DNA of 64,000 bases from Acanthosoma haemorrhoidale (lineage: Eukaryota > Arthropoda > Insecta > Hemiptera > Acanthosomatidae): NCBI GenBank assembly GCA_930367205.1, contig OV884009.1:117751454-117815453 (forward strand), written 5' to 3'. The notes beneath the pieces were generated by a model. The model was given only the letters and a program-made list of their open reading frames with translations, made no database searches and was not told the origin of the DNA. Positions 35,359 through 45,915 of this stretch are shown here, piece after piece (positions within the stretch are counted from its first letter, which is position 1; each line of letters begins with the position of its first letter). Both the position numbers and the translations under genes were made by a program.

Positions 35359-35543
35359 TGTGGGATATTGAGAGATAAATTGTGTTGTGTTGTCCAACCT
35401 GAGGGATAACAGTGCTGGATCCTCTACGTTTTGTTATTATGATTAATTAAGAATGTTGTTTATGAACATGTACCTTGTGTATAAAAGTAAAATAAACGTG
35501 TGTTATTAATTCAACAAATGTTTCATTGTGCCGAAATCCTTTA
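35359..35543 (+). repeat. B 5' LTR
   Basis: TGTGGGATATTGAG to CCGAAATCCTTTA, 185 bp. TATAAAAG near 35481 is a promoter-like box, and AATAAACG just downstream resembles a polyadenylation signal. Confidence 0.92.
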
Positions 35544-35544
35544 G

Positions 35545-35563
35545 TGGCGACGAGGATGGGATT
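35545..35563 (+). promoter_or_regulatory. B primer binding site, tRNA-Ser(GCU)
   Basis: TGGCGACGAGGATGGGATT, one base after the LTR, is the exact complement of the 3' 19 bases of eukaryotic tRNA-Ser(GCU) as I recall it. Confidence 0.8.
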
Positions 35564-35697
35564 GCCGTCCACATGATTCGTTCGTGTTTACGCGTTAACG
35601 GAGTGAAGTTTTGAGTTTCTACAATTCGTGTTTTCGGTGACGTTACATCGTGGACGACATTCAAAAGGTCTCGAATTTATTTAAATTGAAGACAGAA

Positions 35698-38600
35698 ATG
35701 GCCGAAGAAGAAACCAAAAGTTTAGTCGGTACTTTGAGAGAATTTACACTCGATAAAGATTGGGGCATCGCCAAGTCGAGAACAGAAAATTTCTTTATTG
35801 CAAACGGGATAAAGAATGACGAGAGAAAGAGGGCTCTTCTGTTAAATTCGTTGGATGACTCAGCGTATAAACTGATTTCCAACCTGGCGGTTCCCAAGAA
35901 ACCGGAGGATAACACGTATGTTGAATTAGTTAAATTATTTGATTCCCATTTTTTGGGTGCGGAATCAGTTTTTGCCGCCAGATACAAATTTTATAACGCC
36001 GCGAAAGATCCTACGGAAACGGTTAACGACTGGATTGCCAGACTGCGGTCATTGGCAGCTAACTGTGCTTTTGGAGCTCGATTCGACGGAAATTTGTTAG
36101 ATCGTTTTGTTGTCGGCATGAACAAAGGGCCGATTAGAGATCGTTTATTCGAGGAGGATGCGGAAAAGGCCCAGTGGGACAATGTAGTCAAGATAGCAAC
36201 ATCGAAAGAAGCTTCTTCCACAAATTATGATTTAAATGAGTTTTCATGTAGTGGTCCAATCAAAAAAGAGCCCGTAAATTATGTTAGAGCACAAAAAACA
36301 CCAAATCAACAGGTAAATACCAATCTTTGTAAAGTTTGTGGGGCGACATGGCATGATGCAAATAAATGTCGATTCAAAGATTATAAATGTAAAGTTTGCA
36401 AAATAAAGGGGCATTTACAAAAAGTTTGCCTAAATAAAATCAAGTTACCTGCTCCAGATAAGAAGACTGGCAAAACTGAACAAACACATTTCGTCCAGGA
36501 AAACTCAGATGAAGAATATCTTTATAAAATACTTGAAGGTAGCGCAAGTGAGTATCCAATTGAACTTAAGCTAAATTCCCAGGTTATTTGTTTTGATGTT
36601 GATACTGGGTGCCATAGCACTATTGTTCCGAGAAAATTATTTCATGAACAATTCCCTCAGGTCACCCCAATTCTATGTAAAAAGACTTTTACTACATATC
36701 TCAAAGAAAAAATCTCTCCGGTGGGCTATGTCACAGTGGACGTAGAATATCAAGATAGAAAGGTGCCAAATTTGATATTTTATGTGGTTGAAACAGAGGG
36801 ACCACCGTTGTTGGGTAGATCGTGGTTCAAAGCTCTAGGATTCAGCATTTTTGCTGAAGATTCAGCCCACTCAATTTTTTTTCAAAAGGTGGAACATGGC
36901 ATTGAGGCAGAAAAGTTGGAGGAGGAACTCAAGAGTTTGTATCCAGAGGTTTTTACGGAAAAACTTGGCAAATATAACAAAGGACAAATCAAATTAGATG
37001 TTTTACCGGAAGTCAAACCAAAATTTATAAAACAAAGTCCGGTACCGTACGCCATAAGACACAAGGTTGATCAGGAAATTGACCGCCTGGTGCAGGAAGG
37101 AATTTTGGAGCCCATTGAGTATAGTGATCTTGGTTCCCCTATTGTTCCAGTTATGAAGCGAAATGGCCAAGCTAGGATTTGTGGAGATTATAAATTGACC
37201 CTCAACCCTTGCTTGAAAATGGATCCTTATCCATTGCCAAGAATTGAAGATTTGTTCCAGAGATTGGGGGGAAATATGGTTTGGGCCAAAATGGATTTGA
37301 GCCATGCTTACCAACAGTGTGAGTTGGATCTCGAATCGCGCAAACTGGTAGCTATTACCACGCAGAAAGGCTTATTCCAATATACCCGTATGCCCTATGG
37401 TATTTGTGTTGGACCTTCCAAATTTCAGAAATTGGTAGACAATGTGTTAGCAGGAACTGAGGGGGTGGTAGCCCTACTGGATGATGTTGTGGTTGGAGCA
37501 CCGGATTTTGGGACATTAAGAAAACGAGTCATAGAGGTTCTTGAAAGATTCAAGAAAGTGGGGTTAACCCTTTCTGCAAAAAAGTGCGAATTTGGAAAAA
37601 CATCCATTGAATATCTTGGATTCAGAATTGACGCTTCAGGTTTGCATTCGACTGATGAGAAAATAAAATCTATAGTAATGGCACCAAATCCTAAAAATAT
37701 TAAAGAGCTGCAAGCTTTTTTGGGGTTTGTGAACTATCTGGCGAGATTTCTACCTGCACTGTCATCGACCCTCCACCCTCTTCACCAGCTTCTGAAGAAA
37801 AACATTCGATGGGATTGGAATGCCAGTTGTCAAACCGCTTTCACAAAAATCAAGAGGATAGTCGAGGAAAATCGCTCTTTAGCACATTATAATCCAGATT
37901 TGCCTATCAAGTTAACCGTTGATGGTTCGGACCAAGGACTGGGAGCTATAATTTCACAAGTCTATCCAAATGGAGAAGAAAAGCCGTTAGCTTTTGCTAG
38001 CAGAACGTTGACTATAGCGGAAACGAAGTATAGTCAATTGCATAAGGAAGGCGCTGCATTGGTGTTTGGTGTGAAAAAGTTCCATTTGTATCTTTTTGGA
38101 AGGAAATGGATATTGGCTAATGACAATCGACCCTTGTTATCAATTTTTGGACCAAAAAAGGGAGTGCCAATTTGTGCGGTAAACCGTTTGCAACGTTGGG
38201 CGCTACTTCTAGCAAATTATAACTATGACGTGGAATGGGTGCAGTCAAATAAAAACAGCGCAGATTGGTTATCGAGAGCACCACTAAAGACTGATCCGGA
38301 AATAGGAGAAAGTTTGGACCCAGCGCTGTTTTACGTATTCGAAGAAAACGAAACTCTACCTCTACAGTATAAAGACATTTTGTTGTGGACAAAGAAAGAT
38401 GGCATCCTGAAGAAAATATCAACGTATCTGAAAATTGGATGGCCTCATACCATCCCGGAAGAACTCCTCCCGTTTTCTCTTCGCCGCGATGAGCTCCATG
38501 AAGAGGAAGGGGTACTCCTATGGGGAAATCGAGTGATTGTGCCGACAAAACTTCGATCCTCAGTGCTTCACGAATTGCATGAGACACACATGGGGATAGT

Positions 38601-39729
38601 GAAAAGCAAGGCAATAGCACGATCATATGTGTGGTGGCCAAAAATTGATGCGGATATAGAGGATACGGTGAAGTCTTGCATACCCTGTAATTCGGTGAAG
38701 GACAATCCCCAGAAAGCTGCTTTAATTCCATGGGAATGGCCAACAAAACCATGGCAAAGGGTTCATATGGACTACTTGGGACCAGTTGTGGGTCAGTATT
38801 ACCTAGTAGTAGTGGACAGCCATTCGAAATGGGTGGAAGCTTTTCCTACGAAATCAATATCAACGGAAGTGACAATAAAAATTTTACGCCAAATTTTTTC
38901 CAGATTTGGGCTCCCCGAGGTATTGGTGTCTGATAATTACGCATCATTTGAATCAGAAGAATTTCAACTTTTTATGAAAAGGAATGGGATTGAACACAAG
39001 AGAGGGGCACCTTATTACCCTGCTACAAATGGAGCGGCAGAAAACAGTGTCAGAACAATCAAACGGTTATTAAAAACCGCATTAGCTGAATCAACTAGTA
39101 CAGACCTCAACAAAGCTCTGAACAGTTTTCTGTTACAGTATAGGAATATTCCTCATGCTACCACAAATGTGTCACCGGCACAAGCTCTGCTGGGTCACAG
39201 TTTGAGGACCAGATTGGATCTCCTCCACCCAAATCCTTCAAAAACGGCTACTAGAGTTGAAGCAAAACAAAAACAACAAATTAAATTGCAATCGGGAAAG
39301 GCACTGCCGTCAGACGAATTTGCTGAATCAAAAGATGTTTGGGTGAAGAATTTTCAGAAAGGGGAGAAGAAATGGGTTAAAGGAAGAGTTATCAAATGCT
39401 TGGGTCCCAGAAGAAGAAGAGTTTACATCCCTGATATAGATAAGACATGGATACGTCACATAGATCAACTCAGAATATCTTTACAAGGGCCTAACAGACC
39501 GGAAGACAACGTGGATACTCCGGAATACAACAACTCATCGGACAGCGATGAATCATCTGATTGGCTGGGACGGCCTACTCCCTCACCAAAGAACAAAGTT
39601 ACAAGTCAGGACACCGAGTCAGTACCAGTGCAGCAAAGTCCAGCTGAACAACCGAATGATCAGCAGGCTAAACCAGGGACCAGTACGTCAAAGGACAAGG
39701 ACAGGTCTCTGTTTGGATGTAATAAGTAA
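35698..39729 (+). CDS. B Gag-Pol polyprotein, C-terminus replaced by the LTR of C
   Basis: ATG at 35698 (MAEEETKSLVG) is the likely start; the frame is open upstream only through a GTG at 35650. Domains: capsid (about residues 1-200); two CCHC knuckles near 240-270 (CKVCGATWHDANKC, CKVCKIKGHLQKVC); retropepsin VDTGCHSTIV (about 300); RT (about 440-640) with FQYTRMPYGICVGPSKFQ and catalytic LLDD where FLDD or YxDD is usual; RNase H with DGSDQGLGAI; H2C2 finger HETHMGIVK...CIPC; and a D,D35E integrase core (VHMDYLGP, VSDNYASF, TNGAAENSVRTI). The last eight codons come from C's LTR. Beyond C the frame continues to a stop at 46153-46155. Confidence 0.92.
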   Translation: MAEEETKSLVGTLREFTLDKDWGIAKSRTENFFIANGIKNDERKRALLLNSLDDSAYKLISNLAVPKKPEDNTYVELVKLFDSHFLGAESVFAARYKFYNAAKDPTETVNDWIARLRSLAANCAFGARFDGNLLDRFVVGMNKGPIRDRLFEEDAEKAQWDNVVKIATSKEASSTNYDLNEFSCSGPIKKEPVNYVRAQKTPNQQVNTNLCKVCGATWHDANKCRFKDYKCKVCKIKGHLQKVCLNKIKLPAPDKKTGKTEQTHFVQENSDEEYLYKILEGSASEYPIELKLNSQVICFDVDTGCHSTIVPRKLFHEQFPQVTPILCKKTFTTYLKEKISPVGYVTVDVEYQDRKVPNLIFYVVETEGPPLLGRSWFKALGFSIFAEDSAHSIFFQKVEHGIEAEKLEEELKSLYPEVFTEKLGKYNKGQIKLDVLPEVKPKFIKQSPVPYAIRHKVDQEIDRLVQEGILEPIEYSDLGSPIVPVMKRNGQARICGDYKLTLNPCLKMDPYPLPRIEDLFQRLGGNMVWAKMDLSHAYQQCELDLESRKLVAITTQKGLFQYTRMPYGICVGPSKFQKLVDNVLAGTEGVVALLDDVVVGAPDFGTLRKRVIEVLERFKKVGLTLSAKKCEFGKTSIEYLGFRIDASGLHSTDEKIKSIVMAPNPKNIKELQAFLGFVNYLARFLPALSSTLHPLHQLLKKNIRWDWNASCQTAFTKIKRIVEENRSLAHYNPDLPIKLTVDGSDQGLGAIISQVYPNGEEKPLAFASRTLTIAETKYSQLHKEGAALVFGVKKFHLYLFGRKWILANDNRPLLSIFGPKKGVPICAVNRLQRWALLLANYNYDVEWVQSNKNSADWLSRAPLKTDPEIGESLDPALFYVFEENETLPLQYKDILLWTKKDGILKKISTYLKIGWPHTIPEELLPFSLRRDELHEEEGVLLWGNRVIVPTKLRSSVLHELHETHMGIVKSKAIARSYVWWPKIDADIEDTVKSCIPCNSVKDNPQKAALIPWEWPTKPWQRVHMDYLGPVVGQYYLVVVDSHSKWVEAFPTKSISTEVTIKILRQIFSRFGLPEVLVSDNYASFESEEFQLFMKRNGIEHKRGAPYYPATNGAAENSVRTIKRLLKTALAESTSTDLNKALNSFLLQYRNIPHATTNVSPAQALLGHSLRTRLDLLHPNPSKTATRVEAKQKQQIKLQSGKALPSDEFAESKDVWVKNFQKGEKKWVKGRVIKCLGPRRRRVYIPDIDKTWIRHIDQLRISLQGPNRPEDNVDTPEYNNSSDSDESSDWLGRPTPSPKNKVTSQDTESVPVQQSPAEQPNDQQAKPGTSTSKDKDRSLFGCNK

Positions 39730-39871
39730 CAACACAAGTTAACAAAAGAACCAAGTTTATTAATCAGTTCACACACGCATCACATCATTAGCAATCGGTT
39801 TATATACATACCAAGCTCTGGAGGTAACAACCAGGTTCAGGTTATAACTTACAAATGTTACCAACCTAACA
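39710..39871 (-). repeat. C 3' LTR (sense direction)
   Basis: 162 bp. It has CATCATT where the other LTR has CAACATT. It supplies the stop codon of the B frame. Confidence 0.9.
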
Positions 39872-40097
39872 TCCCCCTCCTTAAGTTTTAAATACAAAAA
39901 TAAAAATATAGTATACATTACAATCATGTTCATATAGTATGTAACTTATGATCTAATTTGTAACAAATTATTTGGAAGTAATTACAATAAAATAAAGAAT
40001 AATAATAAAAAAATACTTATTAGAAAATAAAGGTTTAGCCACAAAATTACAGAGCAAGAGCTTACAAATACAAACATTACAAATCTAACCTTTCTGG

Positions 40098-42040
40098 TTT
40101 TTTTTTTTTTTTTTTTTTTTCTTCATAGCCCCTTTAAATTTACAGATAATTATATATAGTTATAGATCCTCAGGCGAATCTATTTACAAATTATTTTGTA
40201 TTTCCTGTAGCATCACTACATTATATACAGGTTTTGTTATTTTATAGAAATTATATAATGTATAAACAAGTATAATGGCATAAATTATACGTGACTTGAC
40301 GAAACTGACTAATAAGGTGATGGGGCTCACCTTTTTGATCAACCTTAAAACTAACTTACATACTAATTCTTATCATAATTTTTCCCCGACAGTCTGTTGC
40401 CATCGATGCGGGAGGGGTGGCGGGGTCATAGTGTTAAACACTGGATTTGTCAGGTGCTGCAACGAGTCAAAAAACTTAATGTGTCTCCGGCGGATGAACT
40501 CACCCACCGACGGCACACCAAGCAACGGGTGCAGGTCAGCGTTCTTCAACCTCTCGAAAGAGGTATGTCGGACCACTTTTCGCATGATTCCATTCTGGAA
40601 GTGTTGGAGACATTTGGCTGTATTGTCAGTCAAGTGGGTAAATAGTGGGGCACCGTACAGCAGAGCTGGCCGGAGGACACATTTATATATCATCAATTTA
40701 AGACGAAGCGACAGGTTAGGTGAAGTTAGCAAGTGCGATAGCCGGTAAGACCTTTGTCGTACTTTTTCTATTTTATTACTAAAATGAGTAGAGAAATGGA
40801 GATGCCTATCCATTTTTATACCCAAATAGTGCATTGAGAAAGCTGGTGAGCTCTCTTGCCCTCCCACGCTATACGATTTTGGCAAGGATTTTTTCCCCTT
40901 TTGGAGGGAGAAGATTACGCAGTCGGTCTTCCCGGCGTTTACGCTGATGTTTAACATGCCCAGTCTGTCACTGATAACGTTACAAACTGACTCGGCGTGT
41001 GTAAGAGCTCTTTGTGCACTCATGCTGCTGCTGTAAACCGCAATGTCGTCGGCGAAAGCGATTACAGTAGCTTTCTGATAGTTTGTCCCAACAATTTCAG
41101 ATGTGTACATACTGAAAAGAACCGGAGACAGAACCGCTCCTTGAGGAACTCCACAAGTCAGAGGGAATGGGTTAGAGAGGCAATCACCCACCCGTACCCT
41201 CACCGATCTGTTCTTCAAGAACGAAACCAACATGGTATATAGCTGCTCTGGGCATTCCCAGTCACAAAGCTGTCGGCACAGCATCCCGTGGGACACTGAG
41301 TCGAAAGCCTGTGTGCAGTCCAACGAGATCATAGCAGTTGCTGTATTCTTGTTGATACCAAGGGTGGCTTCCGTTTGTATCTTCACAAGCGGATGTTCTG
41401 TACTCAGATGAGCCTGAAAACCTGTCTGCTCATACGGAATGATAGCATTTTCCGAACAGAACCCCTTCAGGTAGTTTAGTATTATCTTTTCGAGAATCTT
41501 CCCCATGTGAGGGAGAAGACTGATCGGGCGATAGTGGGCTGGGTGGTCGCCTCTCTTTGTGGGCTTGCGCAGCGGGAACAAGATAGCTTGTTTCCACGCT
41601 GTCGGGAAGTATCGCAACCTGATACATGAATTGTACAGGTTAACAAGTTGGGCAATCCCTCTCCTCGGCAGCTGTTTCAGCAATACCGTTTGTATCCCGT
41701 CGCCCCCTGGTGCTCGGTTTCCCTGACACCGGCGAAGAATCGCCTTAAGCTGCTTCGGGGAGACAAACATATAGTTCTGACCTGTCCTCAGCTGCTGAGG
41801 TTCGTGGTAGTTACCTGTCCTAGCGGCGTTGTCTGCGGTATAGTGGTCGGCCAATATTTTAGCCTGTTCTTCCGATGTGTACAGGGTGTCTCCGTCATGA
41901 AGACGGACACCTGAGTCCTTCTTGGTAGTAGTCTTTAGGAGCTTCCAAAACTTACGGAAATCGCCATGTAAGCCATGTAGCCGTTCGTGCCACGTTGCCG
42001 TCTTCCAATTCCTCATCAAGCCACGAATTTGTGTTGTAAG
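40098..42040 (-). mobile_element. LINE D, Jockey-type, 5'-truncated, with poly(A)
   Basis: A plus-strand run of 23 T at 40098-40120 is the poly(A) tail; the sense 3' end before it reads GGGGCTATGAAG. Upstream on the minus strand is one long RT frame (42019-40373). The 5' end joins C's C-terminal codons near 42040. No clear target duplication was found. D shares orientation with C. Its RT differs strongly from J1 and J3, so it is another Jockey-group family. Confidence 0.85.
40373..42019 (-). CDS. LINE D reverse transcriptase, C-terminal part of ORF2
   Basis: An uninterrupted 548-codon frame. RT motifs in order: KAILRRCQGNRAPGGDGIQT, HYRPISLLPHMGKILEKII, QTGFQAHLSTEHPLVKIQTE, MISLDCTQAFDSVSHGML, TCGVPQGAVLSPVLF, the catalytic AFADDIAVYS, LNISVNAGKTDCVIF and HYLGIKMDRHLHF. 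A C-terminal domain ends PLPHRWQQ. It would copy LINE RNA at a nicked target. The endonuclease and ORF1 are missing through 5' truncation, so the frame is open but not autonomous. The true start lies outside the fragment; the first Met codons are arbitrary. Confidence 0.88.
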   Translation of the reverse strand: MMRNWKTATWHERLHGLHGDFRKFWKLLKTTTKKDSGVRLHDGDTLYTSEEQAKILADHYTADNAARTGNYHEPQQLRTGQNYMFVSPKQLKAILRRCQGNRAPGGDGIQTVLLKQLPRRGIAQLVNLYNSCIRLRYFPTAWKQAILFPLRKPTKRGDHPAHYRPISLLPHMGKILEKIILNYLKGFCSENAIIPYEQTGFQAHLSTEHPLVKIQTEATLGINKNTATAMISLDCTQAFDSVSHGMLCRQLCDWECPEQLYTMLVSFLKNRSVRVRVGDCLSNPFPLTCGVPQGAVLSPVLFSMYTSEIVGTNYQKATVIAFADDIAVYSSSMSAQRALTHAESVCNVISDRLGMLNISVNAGKTDCVIFSLQKGKKSLPKSYSVGGQESSPAFSMHYLGIKMDRHLHFSTHFSNKIEKVRQRSYRLSHLLTSPNLSLRLKLMIYKCVLRPALLYGAPLFTHLTDNTAKCLQHFQNGIMRKVVRHTSFERLKNADLHPLLGVPSVGEFIRRRHIKFFDSLQHLTNPVFNTMTPPPLPHRWQQTVGEKL

Positions 42041-42261
42041 AGAGGTTTTTTAATTACTCTACCTGATCTAGTAGTAATAGAGTCAGGTAAATTCAAGGAA
42101 CAACCAGAGTTATTTAAATCTTCAACAGTCCTATCTATGTTTACATTATTCGAGACATCAACAGTTTCGTCAAAATCAAAATCGTTATGTTTGTATTCAG
42201 CATCCTCTGATGGAGGAGCATTGTATTTAAGCTTTTTAACAATGAGTGCTCTTTCCCACAA
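42041..42261 (-). pseudogene. C Pol C-terminal tail, frameshifted
   Basis: WERALIVKKL and ITTRSGRVIKKP on the minus strand are the basic tail typical of Gypsy Pol (xRSGRxxKxP). It lies in a different frame from the main gag-pol frame because of a small indel near 42265. The end is cut by LINE D. Confidence 0.75.
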
Positions 42262-42457
42262 CTTAGTATACTAAGTCTTGTACTAAAACATTATCACCCT
42301 CGTTAAATTCTACTGATTTTCTGCTGTGATCATTATAATAGGTCTTTTGAGAATTTTTATCATAAACTTGTGGATCATCAACAACATGAGGTGCCAGACA
42401 GCTATCTCTTATAGGAAGTTTTAATCTAAGAGTCCTACTCTGAAGGAGTTTGGAAGG

Positions 42458-45400
42458 TTAATATTGTAATCCTGCAACAGGAGAATTTCTGTAGTTAAGT
42501 AAATATAGATCTAAGTCATCATTTTCATGGTGACATTTTTTTAGCATGGATTTCATCAACCCTACTGCTTTTTCTGCAAGACCGTTACTTTTGGGATAAT
42601 GGGGACTCGATGTTGTTATGACGAAATTCCACTGGTCTGAAAATTTTTGAAATTCAAAAGAGCTAAATGGATTATTGTCAGCGACTATGATTTTGGGGAT
42701 TCCGTAAGAGGCGAAAATTGGCTTTAGACACTCTATTAATGACGATGACGTTTTGTCTTTGAGTTTCTTTAACTCAACCCATCTAGAATAGTAGTCCACC
42801 ACAACCAAATAGTGAATGTTACGAAATTCAAGAATATCCATACCAACTTTATAGAATGGGATGGGTGGTATCTCATGAGGGAGCAGAGGTTCTTTAATAT
42901 TGGACCTTTGGAATTTTTGACAAACGGTACAAGAATTTACAAGGTTTGTCACATCAGACAGAATGCCAGGCCAGTAAAAGAATTGTTTTATTTTTTCCTT
43001 GATCTTGTTAAGGCCAAGATGTGTTTCATGCAGTAAGTTCAAAATGTTTTTTCTACACAACGGGGGAACAACCAACCTTTCATCATAATATATTAAGCCA
43101 TTTTCTACTGTGATACTATTTCTTATATTAAAATAATGAGCTAGATCTCCACTACATTTTAGAGATTTTGGCCAACCACTACTGTAGTACTTGATAATTT
43201 GATTTAACGTTTCATCCAAATTTGTTTCGGATTTTAAATGTATAAGTTTCTGGTCAGAGCAATCAAATAAAACACCTACGGTGTGTACAACATCCCTCAT
43301 TGACGCATCATCTGCAACATTTCCTGCAATAATATTCCTTGACAATAAGTCAGCAATAACCATAGAACTCCCTGGGAGATACTTAAGCTCAAACTTATAT
43401 GGTAAAATTTTCAATCTAAGCCGTCTGAGTCGATTATTTTTTATTTTGTTGATATCCTTTTGTATAATAGACGTTAGGGGAGCATGGTCTGTGTAAACAA
43501 TCACATTAGGGTGTCCATAAACAAAGTTGTGGAGTTTTTTGAATGCAAATGTTATAGCAAGGAGTTCTTTTTCAATTTGTGCATATTCTTGTTCACAAGC
43601 AGTTAGAGTTCTGCTAGCATACAAAACAGGCTTTCCTTCTTGTATTAATGAGCAACCAACAGCATAATTACTAGAGTCAGCTTGTATCTCAATGGTCTTA
43701 ACTGGGTCAAAAGAAGCAAGTAATGTTATATTTGAGATAACAGATTTTAATTTATTAAAATTTTCATCATGAGATTTAGTCCAAAGCCAAACGGATTCTT
43801 TTTTAAGCAAGGATGTAAAAGGGGCTATTAAATCAGAGAGATTAGGTATGAAGTTTCTTAAAAAATTAACCATTCCCAAAATTTTTTGAAGATCTTTAAC
43901 ATTTTTTGGTGGCTCTAAATTTATTATTGAATGAATTCTTTGCGAGTCAGGTCTACGACCATGCTTATTAAATAAAAACCCGAGATATTTGACTTCGTTA
44001 ACAAAATATTGAACTTTCTCAGAATTGAATTTAATATTGTATTTTCTAGCCACAGAAACAACCTCCCCAACTGTCTGCCTAAGCTCCTCCTCAGAGTTAG
44101 CACAACACAAAATGTCATCAAAATAAACTAAAACATTCTTTATGTGACCGAAATACTTATATGTTAGTTTTTGGAAGAATTCTGGCAAAACTGCCAAACC
44201 AAAAGGGGCTCTTAGATATTTAAAAACGCCAAATGGTGTACTAAAACAACATAACTTACTGGATTCCTCATCTAGTCTAATTTGATGAAACCCACTTTTT
44301 AAATCGAAAAGACAGAAGTGACTTTTGTTAGCCAGTTTCAAACTTATTTCCTCTAAGGTAGGAATTTCATAATAGTCTCTAACCAAATACTTATTCAAGT
44401 GTTGGGGGTCAATGCACAACCTTAGTGAAGAGTCAGGTTTTTCTACAATCACAAGATTATTAATCCACTCACAAGGCTCATCCACTCGCTCTATTATGTT
44501 TGCATGCAATAAATCATCTAAGCAAGTTTTTAATTTATTCTTTATTTTATAAGGAACTCTACGACCTGGATTTGCCTTAGGAGTAGCATCTTTACTGAGT
44601 TTTAACTTGCATATGTCTGGGAAGCATCCTAGTCCACTGAAGACATCCTGATTCTGTTTGAGAAAATCATCGACTGGGACAGTAACCTTGTCTATCCGAC
44701 GAAGAAGTCCAAGCTCAACACACGAACGTAGTCCCAGAAGTGGTGTTCTGTCATCATTCACAATCATGAACGGGGCGTTTATTTTCACACTGTCTTTTTG
44801 AAGATCAAGATCAACAGAGCCGATCGGTCGAACAACAAATCCACCAAAGGATTCAAGAAGTACATCAGTTTTTCTTATATTTAAGCCAGCATCAAGTTTC
44901 TGAAGAGCAGTAGTTGTTATAACATTAACTTGGGATCCAGTATCGAGTTTAAATTCAATCGGTTGATCGTTAATTTTAAGCAAGGCCAGCCATTCATCTT
45001 TCCCCTGAGTGATAGCATCACAGGCACACAGGTTTAAAGAATCCAACTTAAAAACATCATTACTCGACTCCACCACTTCATGAGCCTGTCGAATGCGATT
45101 ATTACGCTTATTTCCGATGCATTGTTTTGCAAAATGATTGAATTTTTTACAGTAGGAACACTGCTTACCAAATGCTGGGCACCGTCCTTTAGCGTGGTTG
45201 AAGCCACAGCGATCACAAGCATATAAACTATCCTGACGGTCCCGGAGCTCTGGTGGTCTTTTCATTTCTGGCTTCCGATTTACTTCGAGTATCTCCGTCG
45301 ACGTATCAATCGATGTTTTCACTGGAGGTGGTGCTTTTAAAATTTTCATGTTGAGCTCTGCCATCTCGACTGTTTTACAAAAATTAACTGTTTTTTCCAA

Positions 45401-45865
45401 TAAAGGGTCCTCTCTCAAAAGTCTTTCTTGAGTACTTTTGTCATAAAGTCCAAGAATTATTTGGGATTTTAGCAATTTTTCTTCTTGTTCACCGAATTCA
45501 CAAGGCGCTACTAGTGATTTTAGATCAGTAAAATACCGTTCAAATGGTTCATTTGCTGCTTGCTTTCTGCTAAAAAATTTATAAATCACCATTGTCTCAT
45601 TTTTCCGTGGGGTGCAATGCTTTTCTAGGACGTCTAAAATAGAAATTACTGTTTCATTACCTGGTTTTAACGTCGTGATTGTGGAGTAAAGTTTTAAACC
45701 ATCGGATCCCAATAAGTTTTTCAGTCTTGCTACTTGGACCTCTCGCGATTTCTTATCAGTCTCTGTGGCTACAAAATAAACTTCTATTTCAGTCCGGAAT
45801 CTTCTAAAGCTCTCGGAGAGGTTATCCACGTTGACGTCGAATTCTGAGGGTTTGTTGAACTCCAT
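42458..45865 (-). CDS. C Gag-Pol polyprotein, nearly intact
   Basis: ATG at 45865 (MEFNKPSEF) is preferred; the frame is open from a GTG at 45877. Capsid occupies about residues 1-190. Two CCHC-like knuckles follow (CDRCGFNHAKGRC, CSYCKKFNHFAKQC), then retropepsin KLDTGSQVNVI, RT with FDLKSGFHQIRL and catalytic YFDDIL, RNase H (IQADSSNYAVGCSL, YTDHAPLTSI), integrase finger HETHLGLNK...CTVC, and core VGMDILEF, VADNNPFSS, KSNGLAEKAVG. A single TAA at 42458-42460 ends the frame where the sequence continues in the family's usual fashion (PSKLLQSRTLRLKLP), so the stop is probably a point mutation. Confidence 0.9.
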   Translation of the reverse strand: MEFNKPSEFDVNVDNLSESFRRFRTEIEVYFVATETDKKSREVQVARLKNLLGSDGLKLYSTITTLKPGNETVISILDVLEKHCTPRKNETMVIYKFFSRKQAANEPFERYFTDLKSLVAPCEFGEQEEKLLKSQIILGLYDKSTQERLLREDPLLEKTVNFCKTVEMAELNMKILKAPPPVKTSIDTSTEILEVNRKPEMKRPPELRDRQDSLYACDRCGFNHAKGRCPAFGKQCSYCKKFNHFAKQCIGNKRNNRIRQAHEVVESSNDVFKLDSLNLCACDAITQGKDEWLALLKINDQPIEFKLDTGSQVNVITTTALQKLDAGLNIRKTDVLLESFGGFVVRPIGSVDLDLQKDSVKINAPFMIVNDDRTPLLGLRSCVELGLLRRIDKVTVPVDDFLKQNQDVFSGLGCFPDICKLKLSKDATPKANPGRRVPYKIKNKLKTCLDDLLHANIIERVDEPCEWINNLVIVEKPDSSLRLCIDPQHLNKYLVRDYYEIPTLEEISLKLANKSHFCLFDLKSGFHQIRLDEESSKLCCFSTPFGVFKYLRAPFGLAVLPEFFQKLTYKYFGHIKNVLVYFDDILCCANSEEELRQTVGEVVSVARKYNIKFNSEKVQYFVNEVKYLGFLFNKHGRRPDSQRIHSIINLEPPKNVKDLQKILGMVNFLRNFIPNLSDLIAPFTSLLKKESVWLWTKSHDENFNKLKSVISNITLLASFDPVKTIEIQADSSNYAVGCSLIQEGKPVLYASRTLTACEQEYAQIEKELLAITFAFKKLHNFVYGHPNVIVYTDHAPLTSIIQKDINKIKNNRLRRLRLKILPYKFELKYLPGSSMVIADLLSRNIIAGNVADDASMRDVVHTVGVLFDCSDQKLIHLKSETNLDETLNQIIKYYSSGWPKSLKCSGDLAHYFNIRNSITVENGLIYYDERLVVPPLCRKNILNLLHETHLGLNKIKEKIKQFFYWPGILSDVTNLVNSCTVCQKFQRSNIKEPLLPHEIPPIPFYKVGMDILEFRNIHYLVVVDYYSRWVELKKLKDKTSSSLIECLKPIFASYGIPKIIVADNNPFSSFEFQKFSDQWNFVITTSSPHYPKSNGLAEKAVGLMKSMLKKCHHENDDLDLYLLNYRNSPVAGLQY

Positions 45866-45904
45866 GGCTAATATCACGTCCGTTTGTTCAGTTTAAACTA
45901 AAAC

Positions 45905-45915
45905 GACTGCGCCAT
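45905..45915 (-). promoter_or_regulatory. C primer binding site, tRNA-Ser(UCN), 11 bases
   Basis: The sense strand reads TGGCGCAGTCG directly after the LTR, matching the 3' 11 bases of insect tRNA-Ser (AGA/CGA/UGA group, recalled); the match ends there. Confidence 0.7.

Noticed and set aside
38117..38752. 211-codon minus-strand frame inside B
   Set aside because: Shadow of the B gag-pol frame on the other strand, with no recognisable motif.
39700..39729. C-terminal residues of the B frame as a natural terminus
   Set aside because: They are read from the LTR of C; the true end of B pol lies beyond C at 46155.
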